This document shows, piece after piece, positions 44,601 to 52,596 of a stretch of 64,000 bases of DNA (the stretch's first letter is position 1; each line of letters begins with the position of its first letter). This DNA is from Pseudoteredinibacter isoporae_A (GTDB taxonomy: Bacteria > Pseudomonadota > Gammaproteobacteria > Pseudomonadales > Cellvibrionaceae). The position numbers and the translations under genes are program-made. Under the pieces are notes generated by a model. The model saw only the letters and a list, made by a program, of their open reading frames with translations, searched no databases and was not told the origin of the DNA. The stretch spans positions 22,092 through 86,091 of the forward strand of contig NZ_BAABWJ010000013.1 in the NCBI RefSeq assembly GCF_040372805.1, written 5' to 3'.

Positions 44601-45116
44601 GAAACACTCGAAGGCGCAATCAAGAAAATTGATAAGGAAACCCGTTCCCGCTTTAAGGACACTTTTGACCAAGTGAATGAGAGCTTGCAGGAGTTGTTCC
44701 CGAAAGTATTTGGTGGTGGCCATGCTTATCTTGAATTAACCGGTGACGATCTTCTGGATACCGGCATCGCGATTATGGCCCGCCCTCCAGGGAAGCGTAA
44801 CAGCACCATTCACTTGCTGTCGGGTGGTGAGAAGGCGCTGACGGCAATTGCATTGGTATTCTCGATTTTCCGTTTGAATCCGGCGCCGTTCTGTATTCTC
44901 GATGAGGTTGATGCGCCATTGGATGACGCCAACGTGGGGCGTTATGCTCGCATGGTGGAAGAGATGTCCAAACACGTACAGTTTATTTATATTACCCACA
45001 ACAAGATCGCCATGGAGATGGCGCATCAGCTGTTGGGTGTGACCATGCATGAGCCGGGTGTTTCCCGACTGGTGAGCGTGGATGTTGATGAGGCAGCCGA
45101 ACTGGCGGCCATGTAA
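41616..45116 (+). CDS. smc: Chromosome segregation protein SMC
   Basis: 1166 residues, normal length. Walker A GPNGCGKSN is at about residues 32-40, long coiled coils flank a central hinge (about 500-640, with ALGNHLQAVCTEGLD), and the C-terminal head has signature LLSGGEKALTAIALVFSIF and Walker B FCILDEVDAPLDDANV. It forms the condensin ATPase that organises and separates chromosomes. ScpA and ScpB are not nearby. The gene heads the smc-zipA-ligA block, an arrangement seen in Pseudomonas and relatives; the presence of SMC rather than MukB is informative for classification. Confidence 0.95.
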   Translation: MRLKCIKLAGFKSFVDPTTVSFPSNLCAIVGPNGCGKSNTIDAVRWVMGESSAKNLRGESMTDVIFNGSGGRKPVGQASIELIFDNSDGTLVGEYAGYSEISVKRKVTRDATNTYYLNGNKCRRRDITDIFLGTGLGPRSYAIIEQGMISRLIEAKPEELRVYIEEAAGISKYKERRRDTENRMRRTMENMERLTDIRDELERQLSRLERQSVAAEKYTEFKKEERLLKAQLQALRFQILDEQAKSKQGIITELELKVESFVTDQVGKDTEIEEYRLQHTDMGDKFNEVQGRFYALGSDIARLEQNIQHAQSRSQELQRDLEQTERDCKEAETHLLSDTEKTRQWEEELAEIEPELEMIKAAEEDSGDFLQNAEDAMQDWQIEWDSFNQTAAEPRQRAEVEQSKIQHLEQVQTRLLERIKRLDEERGNLQSSEVDEEIAELSERMAELDIDADAKRAAVEEMGESINEQREQSNSDSETLDQLRSQLSSMRGRHASLEALQQAAMGQQNEVVSDWLNEQGLADKPRLAEQLQVDSGWEMAVETALGNHLQAVCTEGLDQVANVFAQLDQGELVLLDAGSSKTDVDAKSLAHFVRGSADVSHLLANVLAAEDLSTALAMRSSLSAGQSVMTKEGIWLGANWMRVAKDSDAASGVLARKQELEELTASIAELEGQVEQLGEAMEQRRDNIKELEQQREAKRREAEDLNRRYGELRSQVSAKQVQVEQTTMRRQRLDSEINEAKEQMDNEAEALSEARMILQEAIDAMEQDTDKREELLSKRDDLREKLDQARQRARHDKDRGHELAIRYQSLRTQLDSMRSGIDRLREQVQRSQDRREQLQATLGENRDPIEEYKMELEERLEDRLSVEGELAEARRAVEDVEAKLRQIEQDRSKAEHEIQSVRTRLEQERLFTREVEVQRSTVENQLVDDGFHLPTLLEQLPEDAQEKPMEEELERIGNRISRLGPINLAAIDEYKTESERKTYLDTQNKDLEDALETLEGAIKKIDKETRSRFKDTFDQVNESLQELFPKVFGGGHAYLELTGDDLLDTGIAIMARPPGKRNSTIHLLSGGEKALTAIALVFSIFRLNPAPFCILDEVDAPLDDANVGRYARMVEEMSKHVQFIYITHNKIAMEMAHQLLGVTMHEPGVSRLVSVDVDEAAELAAM

Positions 45117-45229
45117 TTGATTGAACTTTTGCCTGCGGTATTTTTCTATTGAAAGAGTAGGCGGAAATTGATTCCCGGTTGCTGCCAGGGGGGTGGCCCG
45201 GTGGGAAGGCTTGAGAGGCAATACTAAGG

Positions 45230-46204
45230 ATGAATTTCGATTTTGAAATGCAGCATGTTCTGACCATTATCATCGTGCTGCTGATTGTCGGTGTGGTACT
45301 CGATGGTATTCGACGCATGCGTCAGAATCGCCGGGATTCCATTCGCATGTCATTGAATATGCAGCACAATCTTGATCGCGAGGGCGATGAGCAATACGGC
45401 AGTGAGCTGCCGAATGGGGGCGCTCGGGTTGTCAATCGCGACCCGGCTGAAGCGGACGACCTGAACACTGAGGTTCGCAAGGCTTTTACCCCTCCGGGCA
45501 GCAAGCCCCGTGCGGTTCCTGAACAGGTTAGCCTGAATTTGGATGAAAAAGTCCCCATGCTGATGGATTCTGTAAGCGAGCAAGCCGACTCTCATCAGGA
45601 ACCCGGCATCGACGAATCTGAATTGGACTATCATTCCGAACGCCGCGAACCGGTGTTCAATGAATTGGATTCCGGTGCAGTCTTGGACGATGGCATCGTG
45701 TCGCCTTCGCGACCTGCGAGTCGCCCTGAATCGGCGGCGGTTGAAGCTTCTGATGTTGAGGCTGGTCAGGATCCTGAGGAAGTCATTATCATCAACGTTA
45801 TGGCGCCCGCGGGTACTCGTTTCCAGGGTGCCGATCTGTTGCAGGTGTTGCTCTCAAAGGGCATGCGTTTTGGCACGATGAATATCTTTCACCGCCATAG
45901 CGAAGCCGATGGCTCTGGAGAAATCCTGTTCAGCATGGCGAATATGGTCGTGCCGGGCACCTTCGATCTCGACGCGATGAGCACTTTTGAAACGCCAGGT
46001 GTGAGCTTCTTCCTGACCCTGCCAATCAATGGTGATAGTCTGAATGCATTCGAGGCCATGGTGGAAACCACCCAGGCCCTGTGTGAGAGTCTGGGCGGTG
46101 AATTGAAAGACGAAAACCGCAGCGTGATGACTCAGCAAACTATTGAGCATTGTCGCCAGCGCGTGCGTGAGTTTGCTCGTCGCCAATTGTCCCGCCAGTC
46201 TTAA
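45230..46204 (+). CDS. zipA: Cell division protein ZipA
   Basis: 324 residues with ZipA layout: one N-terminal membrane helix (VLTIIIVLLIVGVVLDGI), a basic patch (RRMRQNRRDSIRMS), a long acidic linker rich in Glu/Asp/Pro, and the C-terminal FtsZ-binding domain (about residues 185-320) starting at EVIIINVMAPAGTRFQG and including GMRFGTMNIFHRH and GVSFFLTLPI. It anchors the FtsZ ring to the membrane. 113 bp after smc and 100 bp before ligA. Confidence 0.94.
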   Translation: MNFDFEMQHVLTIIIVLLIVGVVLDGIRRMRQNRRDSIRMSLNMQHNLDREGDEQYGSELPNGGARVVNRDPAEADDLNTEVRKAFTPPGSKPRAVPEQVSLNLDEKVPMLMDSVSEQADSHQEPGIDESELDYHSERREPVFNELDSGAVLDDGIVSPSRPASRPESAAVEASDVEAGQDPEEVIIINVMAPAGTRFQGADLLQVLLSKGMRFGTMNIFHRHSEADGSGEILFSMANMVVPGTFDLDAMSTFETPGVSFFLTLPINGDSLNAFEAMVETTQALCESLGGELKDENRSVMTQQTIEHCRQRVREFARRQLSRQS

Positions 46205-46304
46205 ACCAGTTTAGCATTATATGATGGCTCGCTTTGGGCGGGCCGTGGCTCCTTAATATGGGGCCTTTGCTTCTTATTGCTCCTATAAAAGTCATTGAGT
46301 TTCT

Positions 46305-48353
46305 ATGAGTCAGAAAAATAATGAGCAGTGCGTTTCGCGCGAAGAATATCAACGATTAGTCATGCAATTGCAGCGCTACTGTCATGAGTACTATGTGCTG
46401 GACGCGCCCACAGTTCCTGATGCGGAATACGATCGCTTGTTTCGGCAATTACAGGCCACAGAAGAGGTCAACCCCGATTGGGTTGTCCCAGATTCCCCGG
46501 CTCAGCGTGTGGGCGGGAAAGCTCTGGATGTGTTCACCCAGGTGGAGCATCGCTTACCGATGTTGTCTCTCGGTAACGCCTTTGATGATGAGGAGTTGGA
46601 AGATTTTAATCGTCGCAACCAGGAGCGCTTAGGGGTAAGCGACGATATTGAATACGCCTGTGAACCTAAACTTGACGGCATTGCGGTCAGTCTGATGTAT
46701 CGCAACGGCGTTCTCGAACAGGGCGCTACACGCGGTGATGGCAGTACTGGTGAGGACATTACCCAAAACGTTAAAACCATTGGTTCAATTCCTCTGCGTC
46801 TGCAGGGTGACGATGTGCCCGCCATGCTGGAAGTGCGCGGTGAAATCTATATGCCGAAAGAGGGGTTCGCGCGTTTAAATCAAAACGCTCGGGACAAAGG
46901 CGAAAAGGAGTTTGTGAACCCTCGTAATGCGGCCGCGGGCAGTTTGCGACAACTGGATTCAAAAATCACGGCATCACGTCCGCTTGAAATGTGCGCGTAC
47001 AGCGTGGGCTATTTAGAGCTCGGCCGTGCACCCGAGTTACCCGATAGACACACCGATATTTTGTACAAGCTTCAAGAATGGGGTTTCCTTATTAATGCCC
47101 AGATGCAAGTGGCGGACAGTATTCACGCTTGCATTGACTACTATAAAAAAATTGCCGACATTCGTGATGATTTAAGCTACGACATTGATGGTATTGTATT
47201 CAAGGTGAACAGCAGCGCCCAGCAGCAGGTGCTGGGTTTTGTTTCTCGCGCACCGCGCTGGGCCGTGGCTTATAAATTCCCGGCTCAGGAGGAACTGACA
47301 GTATTGCAGGATGTAGAGTTTCAGGTTGGGCGCACTGGTGCCATTACTCCTGTTGCACGTTTGCAGCCTGTTTTTGTTGGTGGTGTGACGGTGTCCAATG
47401 CGACCTTGCACAATCGTGATGAAGTCGCTCGGCTTGGTGTGAAAATTGGTGATACCGTTACCATTCGCCGCGCGGGTGATGTGATTCCACAGGTCGTGTC
47501 GGTGCTTATGGAACGCCGCCCCGATGATGCCCGTGATATTGAGTTTCCTGAGCATTGCCCGGTTTGTGATTCGCCCGCGGTCAGTAAAGAAGGTGAGGTG
47601 GTGGTGCGTTGCACTGGTGGACTGATTTGCGCAGCGCAGCGGAAAGAAGCCTTGAAGCACTTTGTTTCGCGTAAGGCGATGGATGTCGATGGCTTGGGCG
47701 ATAAACTGGTTGATCAGCTGGTGGAAAATGGCCTGGTGGAATCGATGGCTGATTTATTCCATCTCGAGTTGAGCGCGGTCAGTGCGCTTGAGCGTATGGC
47801 GGAAAAGTCAGCGCAAAATTTATTAGATGCTTTGGAAGCGTCCAAGCAAAGCAGCTTGCCGAGGTTTTTGTTTGCGTTGGGCATTCGTGAAGTGGGAGAG
47901 GCCACAGCGCGCAATTTGGCTCAGCACTTCGGCAATTTGCCGGCATTGATGCAAGCCGATGCTGAGCAGCTTCTGGGCGTGAGCGATGTTGGCCCCATCA
48001 TGGCGGAGTTTATCGTGAGCTTCTTTGCCGATGAGCGTAATCGTGAAGAGGTTGCGCGTTTGCAGGCCGCTGGCATTCACTGGCCGGATATCGAAGTGAA
48101 GTCCGAGGATGAGTTGCCCCTCAAGGATTTAACCTATGTGCTGACCGGGACCCTTGAGCAGATGTCGCGCAATGATGCCAAGGCCGCACTGCAGGAATTG
48201 GGTGCCAAGGTAGCGGGTAGTGTGTCTGCGAAAACCAGCGTGTTGGTCGCCGGTCCGGGTGCGGGCTCCAAGCTGACAAAGGCTCAAGACCTGGGCATTG
48301 AGATTATCGATGAAGATGCTTTAATAGCGCTATTGAATCAGCATAATGGCTAG
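46305..48353 (+). CDS. ligA: NAD-dependent DNA ligase LigA
   Basis: 682 residues. Adenylation domain with the active-site lysine K122 in CEPKLDGIA, OB fold, Cys4 zinc finger (CPVCDSPAVSKEGEVVVRC with a fourth Cys in GLICAAQ), helix-hairpin-helix domain and a C-terminal BRCT domain (LTYVLTGTLEQMSRNDAKAAL). It seals nicks with NAD as cofactor during replication and repair. The zipA-ligA order is conserved in gammaproteobacteria. Confidence 0.96.
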   Translation: MSQKNNEQCVSREEYQRLVMQLQRYCHEYYVLDAPTVPDAEYDRLFRQLQATEEVNPDWVVPDSPAQRVGGKALDVFTQVEHRLPMLSLGNAFDDEELEDFNRRNQERLGVSDDIEYACEPKLDGIAVSLMYRNGVLEQGATRGDGSTGEDITQNVKTIGSIPLRLQGDDVPAMLEVRGEIYMPKEGFARLNQNARDKGEKEFVNPRNAAAGSLRQLDSKITASRPLEMCAYSVGYLELGRAPELPDRHTDILYKLQEWGFLINAQMQVADSIHACIDYYKKIADIRDDLSYDIDGIVFKVNSSAQQQVLGFVSRAPRWAVAYKFPAQEELTVLQDVEFQVGRTGAITPVARLQPVFVGGVTVSNATLHNRDEVARLGVKIGDTVTIRRAGDVIPQVVSVLMERRPDDARDIEFPEHCPVCDSPAVSKEGEVVVRCTGGLICAAQRKEALKHFVSRKAMDVDGLGDKLVDQLVENGLVESMADLFHLELSAVSALERMAEKSAQNLLDALEASKQSSLPRFLFALGIREVGEATARNLAQHFGNLPALMQADAEQLLGVSDVGPIMAEFIVSFFADERNREEVARLQAAGIHWPDIEVKSEDELPLKDLTYVLTGTLEQMSRNDAKAALQELGAKVAGSVSAKTSVLVAGPGAGSKLTKAQDLGIEIIDEDALIALLNQHNG

Positions 48354-48377
48354 ATGACCTAAATAAGCGAATTGTCT

Positions 48378-49028
48378 ATGAACACATGTTGCACGAATGC
48401 CTCTTTTTCTTGCCAGTCCTGGCGTTTTTTGAAGGTATTGTCGGCAGCATTATTGCTTCTTACGGTGGTGGGTTGTGCCAGCTCACCGCCGACTAATACC
48501 TCCAACCTCTGCGATATCTTTGATGAAAAAGACGATTGGTACGATGATGCCGCGGATTCGAAAAAGCGTTGGGGCAGTCCCATTGAAGTCATGATGGCAA
48601 TCATGAAGCAGGAATCCAGTTTCAAAGACGACGCCGCGCCGCCGCGTACCAAAATTTTGTGGTTCATTCCCGGCCCTAGAAAGAGCAGTGCCTATGGCTA
48701 TGCCCAGGCGAAAGATGGTACTTGGGATTGGTACATGAAATCCGCCGGCCGCTGGAGTGCCGACCGGGATGATTTTGATGATGCGGTTGATTTTATTGGT
48801 TGGTATAACCACCAGAGTCATAAGCGTCTGGGAATTAAAAAAACCGACACCTACAATTTATATTTGGCTTACCATGAAGGGCATGGTGGCTTCGAACGCA
48901 AAACCTACCGAAAAAAGTCCTGGTTAATTAAGACGGCGAAAAAAGTTGCCCGTCAGGCTAAGCAATATGGTTCGCAGCTCAGGCGTTGTGAAAAACGGCT
49001 GCAGTCTGACGGTTGGTGGATTTTTTAG
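48378..49028 (+). CDS. Lipoprotein with lysozyme-like (SLT) domain
   Basis: About 216 residues from ATG 48378 (TTG 48372 is 2 codons upstream). The leader ends in the lipobox LTVVGC, so the mature protein is a lipoprotein. The following domain contains a catalytic-type glutamate in MAIMKQESSFKDDAA, then SSAYGYAQAKDGTWDWYMKSAG and LAYHEGHGGFERKTY, which match the transglycosylase SLT fold seen in peptidoglycan-degrading proteins. It would act on murein at the inner face of the outer membrane. Substrate and role in cell division are not shown; it follows ligA by 24 bp. Confidence 0.75.
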   Translation: MNTCCTNASFSCQSWRFLKVLSAALLLLTVVGCASSPPTNTSNLCDIFDEKDDWYDDAADSKKRWGSPIEVMMAIMKQESSFKDDAAPPRTKILWFIPGPRKSSAYGYAQAKDGTWDWYMKSAGRWSADRDDFDDAVDFIGWYNHQSHKRLGIKKTDTYNLYLAYHEGHGGFERKTYRKKSWLIKTAKKVARQAKQYGSQLRRCEKRLQSDGWWIF

Positions 49029-49125
49029 AGATTGATGATTTCCTCAGGTGTGGCAAGGCTCGAGCTGGCCCATGTTTGGGCTGGAGTTCGACACGGCACC
49101 TGACGATGTAACAAAGGGTATAACT

Positions 49126-49551
49126 ATGTCTGGGGATCAGGAATCCATTGTTTACGGCTGTATCAAAGATGCCGTAGGGTTGAGCAGTGACCAAGAGCGC
49201 CGCCGAGTGAATCGCTCAGCGATGCTGGCTTTGCCCAGTGCAGAGCAGTGGCCATTTCTAAGTCAGGAAATGTTTGCCATTCCACGTATTGAAACCAATA
49301 TGATGGGGTATCAAACCGAAGTTATGCATTTCGGCGCATCCTATCAGGCGATTGAATATGAATGGGAAGAGTGGCTGAAGGCCTTTGAAACCTTGCTCTC
49401 CAAAATGTATTGGGTGGATGCCACGGTGCATTTAGAGACTGAGTTGTCCGGTAATCACACCTTCAGTTGGACTTGTGATGAGGATTTCCATCGTCCAGGC
49501 ACCGAAGTTTCCCGTGTGCGCTGTCAATGGCAGCATGAAACCGGGCTCTGA
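49126..49551 (+). CDS. Conserved hypothetical protein, 141 residues
   Basis: The open frame extends to TTG 49048, but ATG 49126 has AAAGGG upstream and begins a regular protein: MSGDQESIVYGCIKDAVG, then helices and strands with MFAIPRIETNMMGYQTEVMHFGASYQAIEYEWEEWLKAFETLLSKMYW. The C-terminus alternates strand residues (ATVHLETELSGNHTFSWT). I do not recognise the family. Not membrane-bound and without signal peptide. A PaaI-type thioesterase gene follows 81 bp later. Confidence 0.55.
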   Translation: MSGDQESIVYGCIKDAVGLSSDQERRRVNRSAMLALPSAEQWPFLSQEMFAIPRIETNMMGYQTEVMHFGASYQAIEYEWEEWLKAFETLLSKMYWVDATVHLETELSGNHTFSWTCDEDFHRPGTEVSRVRCQWQHETGL

Positions 49552-49632
49552 TCGCCATTGCGCTCCTGTGTCCTATCGCTGACAATTTGCTATTGAGAAA
49601 CAGCAGCATAGCGAATCAATAGGGCACACAAT

Positions 49633-50064
49633 ATGAATCATTGGGATGGCAAGCCTCAACCTCCGTTTAACGACCACCTCGGAATCAATATCGAGGCGTG
49701 GCGAGAAGGTTATGTGAAAATTTCGGCAGAGGTCTTGCCTCATTTCCAAAACAGCCAGGGCGCGCCACATGGTGGGTTCATTATGAGTTTGGCTGATATT
49801 GCGGCGTCATTTCCTGGGGTCTATTGCCCGCATCCAGATCGTCGGCGCTTTGCATCTACTTTGTCGTTAAACACCAGCTTTCTTGGTGTTGCTAAAACCA
49901 CGATAGTTTATGCCGAGGGGAAGGTCAGCAACTCGGGGCGAAAAATTTTCTATTCCCAGGTGGACATCTACGATGGTGAAAACAACCCGGTTGCGAGTTG
50001 TCAGGGGGTGTTTCGTTATCGCGGGGGTTCTGAGCACCTTGATGGTGTGCCCATCGAGAGCTGA
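49633..50064 (+). CDS. PaaI-family acyl-CoA thioesterase (hotdog)
   Basis: 143 residues, one hotdog domain. The helix start NSQGAPHGGFIMSLADIAAS corresponds to the HGG motif of PaaI-type thioesterases, with ASTLSLNTSFLGVAK and YAEGKVSNSGRKIFYSQVDIYD as the central strands. It hydrolyses aryl- or medium-chain acyl-CoA; the substrate is not set. It ends 2 bp before the end of the convergent EamA gene. Confidence 0.8.
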   Translation: MNHWDGKPQPPFNDHLGINIEAWREGYVKISAEVLPHFQNSQGAPHGGFIMSLADIAASFPGVYCPHPDRRRFASTLSLNTSFLGVAKTTIVYAEGKVSNSGRKIFYSQVDIYDGENNPVASCQGVFRYRGGSEHLDGVPIES

Positions 50065-50065
50065 T

Positions 50066-50938
50066 TCACGCGGATCGTTTTTCTTCACGAGCGGATTGCC
50101 ATACGGTAATTAAACCTGCGCAAACCACCACAGCAATGCCGACAAATGCAATTTGATCGGGCAGGTGATCCCAAATGAGCCAGCCCAAAATTCCGGCGTT
50201 AACCACTGAAAAATACCCAATAGGCGAAACCACACTGGCTTTGGCGTAACTGTAGGCCTTAGTGTACAACCACATGGCCACAAAAATAGACAGGCTGTTG
50301 TAAAGTAGATACGGCCAGGCCCAGCTGGGGATGCCTTGCCAGCTGTATAGCGCCAGGGGAATGCTCAGAACCAGCGCAATGATGTGGTAATAAAACAGGA
50401 TCTTTGAGCTGCTTTCGCTGTGCGACAACAATCGTGTGCCTACCATGGAAATGGCCAGGCTTAGCCCTGAGCCCAAACCCGCAATGTGCCAGATACTTAC
50501 CGAGCTGCTTGGGCGCAGAATCAGAGCAATACCACAAAACCCGATAATCATCGGTAGCCAACGGCTGGAAGGTACTTTGGCACCAACCCAGACATAGGCG
50601 ACTAAAGCAACAAACAGGGGTGCGCTATGGCGCAAAAGACTGCTGTCGACCAGAGGAATATGTTGCAGTGCCAAATAAAAAAAACAAAATCCCGCAAAGC
50701 CCGCCAGCCCACGAACAATATGGCGTTGCCAATAATCGCTGCGCAATCCACTGAAGCCTTGGCGATAGATCCAGGGTGAAAGCACGAGCAAGCCGACAAT
50801 AAATTGAATCAGGACAATACTGCCGAGAGGAACTTCGCTGGAAATATATTTAGTCGCCGCTGACGCACTGGCACCCACAATCGTGGTGGCAAAGGCAAAC
50901 GCCATTCCCAGTAAGGGTTTGTCGGTGTTGCTGCTCAC
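50066..50938 (-). CDS. EamA/DMT-family transporter
   Basis: About 290 residues from GTG 50938, with ten predicted membrane helices arranged as two EamA halves (first starting GMAFAFATTIVGASASAATKY, second SIWHIAGLGSGLSLAISMVG). The frame is open up to 51046 but the added residues are not hydrophobic, so a downstream start is likely; ATG 50905 is an alternative. Members export amino acids or metabolites. The gene is convergent with the thioesterase and divergent from the NhaC-type gene. Confidence 0.75.
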   Translation of the reverse strand: MSSNTDKPLLGMAFAFATTIVGASASAATKYISSEVPLGSIVLIQFIVGLLVLSPWIYRQGFSGLRSDYWQRHIVRGLAGFAGFCFFYLALQHIPLVDSSLLRHSAPLFVALVAYVWVGAKVPSSRWLPMIIGFCGIALILRPSSSVSIWHIAGLGSGLSLAISMVGTRLLSHSESSSKILFYYHIIALVLSIPLALYSWQGIPSWAWPYLLYNSLSIFVAMWLYTKAYSYAKASVVSPIGYFSVVNAGILGWLIWDHLPDQIAFVGIAVVVCAGLITVWQSAREEKRSA

Positions 50939-51094
50939 AGAGTGTTGCCCGCTTTGGTTTGGTAGCCCGCTATGGTTTAAACGGCCGGCGAATAAATAAT
51001 CCAGTATTGTAACCCAAAAAGCGTTTTGCCGGTGCCGCGCTAGCAATTAAAGGTGCGGCTGTTATAGTGCGTAAAAAAACACATTGGGTTTCTT

Positions 51095-52549
51095 ATGCAG
51101 GAATTAGGCGCTTTCGTTTTATTGCCTTCCTTATTGGCCATCGTTTTGGCGATATGGACTCGTAAAGTATTTGTGGCTCTTATCGCAGGTATTTGGCTTG
51201 GCTGCTATTTGTTGGGTGGCAATCCTGTCTCCGCTATCGCCGACAGCATTGATCGCATTGTCAAGGTGTTGGCATCAGCAGGGGATGCTCGAGTCGTCTT
51301 ATTCACTCTGTGCGTCGGCGGCCTGATTGCCTTAATTGAAGTGAACGGAGGCGTGAGAGCATTTGTCCGCTGGTTGGAAGCCAAGCGTTGGGGGCAAACC
51401 CGTCGACAGGCCCAAGGCTTGGCGTGGCTTAGCGGCGTACTGATTTTTATCGAGTCGAACATTACGGTTTTGGTTGCGGCGACGACGGCGAAACCTCTTT
51501 TTGATCGCTTCAAAATCTCCCGTGCCAAGCTTGCGTATATTATTGATTCCACGTCCGCACCTATTTGTATTTTGATTCCCTTCAATGCCTGGGGCGCGTT
51601 TAACTTGGGCTTGCTTTCCGGTGCCGGTGTTGAAGATCCGTTGACGGTATTTTTTCAAGCGGTGTTACTGAATTTTTACGCTATCTTTGCCGTGCTTCTG
51701 GCGGCATTGGTCATCGCCCTGGACATTAATTGGGGACCAATGAAGGCTTCTGAGCAGCGAGCGCAAGAAGCTGGTGTTCCCGATTTGGAAGATTCACAGA
51801 GCAGTATAAATGAGCGTAAACCAGTCGAGAGCGCTGAGAGCAATGCCCAGGGCTCATTGAGTGACACGCTTCTTATGGAATCGGTAAACGAGTCTTCAGC
51901 GTCAAGTACACCCTTGGCGATGCTTCTGCCTGTGTTGACGTTAATTTTAGTGATGCCATTGGGCTTGTGGATTACGGGTGATGGCGATTTGCGTCAGGGC
52001 TCCGGCTCCACGAGCGTGCTCTGGGCCGTATTGGCCGCCAGTACTGTTGCGGCCAGTTTTATGTGGCGCCAACAAAAATCGATGGCCGATGCTTATTTTA
52101 GTGGTGCGGGGAAAATGGTGCCCGTTGCTTTGGTGTTGATGTTGGCCTTAGCCTTGGGGGCTATCTCCCGGGAATTGCAGGCAGGGGATTATCTTGCGCA
52201 ACTTCTTCAGGGCAGCATGCCGACAGCGCTTGTGTTGCCAGTAGTCTTTCTGCTGGCTTCGGCTGTGGCTTTTGCCATTGGCTCAAGCTGGGGGACGTTT
52301 TCCCTGTTGATTCCATTGGCCGTGCCTTTGGCCATCTCTATGGATTTGCCCTTGGCTGCCCTAGTGGCTGCCGTGCTGTCGGGTGGGGTTTTCGGCGATC
52401 ATGCCTCTCCGATTAGCGACACTACGGTAATTTCAAGCATGGCTGCAGAAGTTGATCATATTGAGCATGTGCGGACACAGTTACCCTATGCGTTGCTGGC
52501 GGCAGGCGTGGCGCTGATCGGTTTTCTCTTCGTGGGAATGTTCAGCTAG
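51095..52549 (+). CDS. Na+/H+ antiporter NhaC family protein
   Basis: 484 residues, 10-12 membrane helices. The conserved region SGVLIFIESNITVLVAATTAKPLFDRF and the second half SSWGTFSLLIPLAVPLAISMDL plus GVFGDHASPISDTTVISSMAA match the NhaC family (the DHASPISDTT segment is the signature). A hydrophilic acidic insert of about 50 residues (around 205-265) separates the two halves. It would exchange Na+ and H+ or, as in some relatives, import amino acids with Na+. Single gene. Confidence 0.85.
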   Translation: MQELGAFVLLPSLLAIVLAIWTRKVFVALIAGIWLGCYLLGGNPVSAIADSIDRIVKVLASAGDARVVLFTLCVGGLIALIEVNGGVRAFVRWLEAKRWGQTRRQAQGLAWLSGVLIFIESNITVLVAATTAKPLFDRFKISRAKLAYIIDSTSAPICILIPFNAWGAFNLGLLSGAGVEDPLTVFFQAVLLNFYAIFAVLLAALVIALDINWGPMKASEQRAQEAGVPDLEDSQSSINERKPVESAESNAQGSLSDTLLMESVNESSASSTPLAMLLPVLTLILVMPLGLWITGDGDLRQGSGSTSVLWAVLAASTVAASFMWRQQKSMADAYFSGAGKMVPVALVLMLALALGAISRELQAGDYLAQLLQGSMPTALVLPVVFLLASAVAFAIGSSWGTFSLLIPLAVPLAISMDLPLAALVAAVLSGGVFGDHASPISDTTVISSMAAEVDHIEHVRTQLPYALLAAGVALIGFLFVGMFS

Positions 52550-52596
52550 AGGTTTAAAGCGGTAAGGGTAGGTTTCGGCAGCAGTCCGACTGAGGC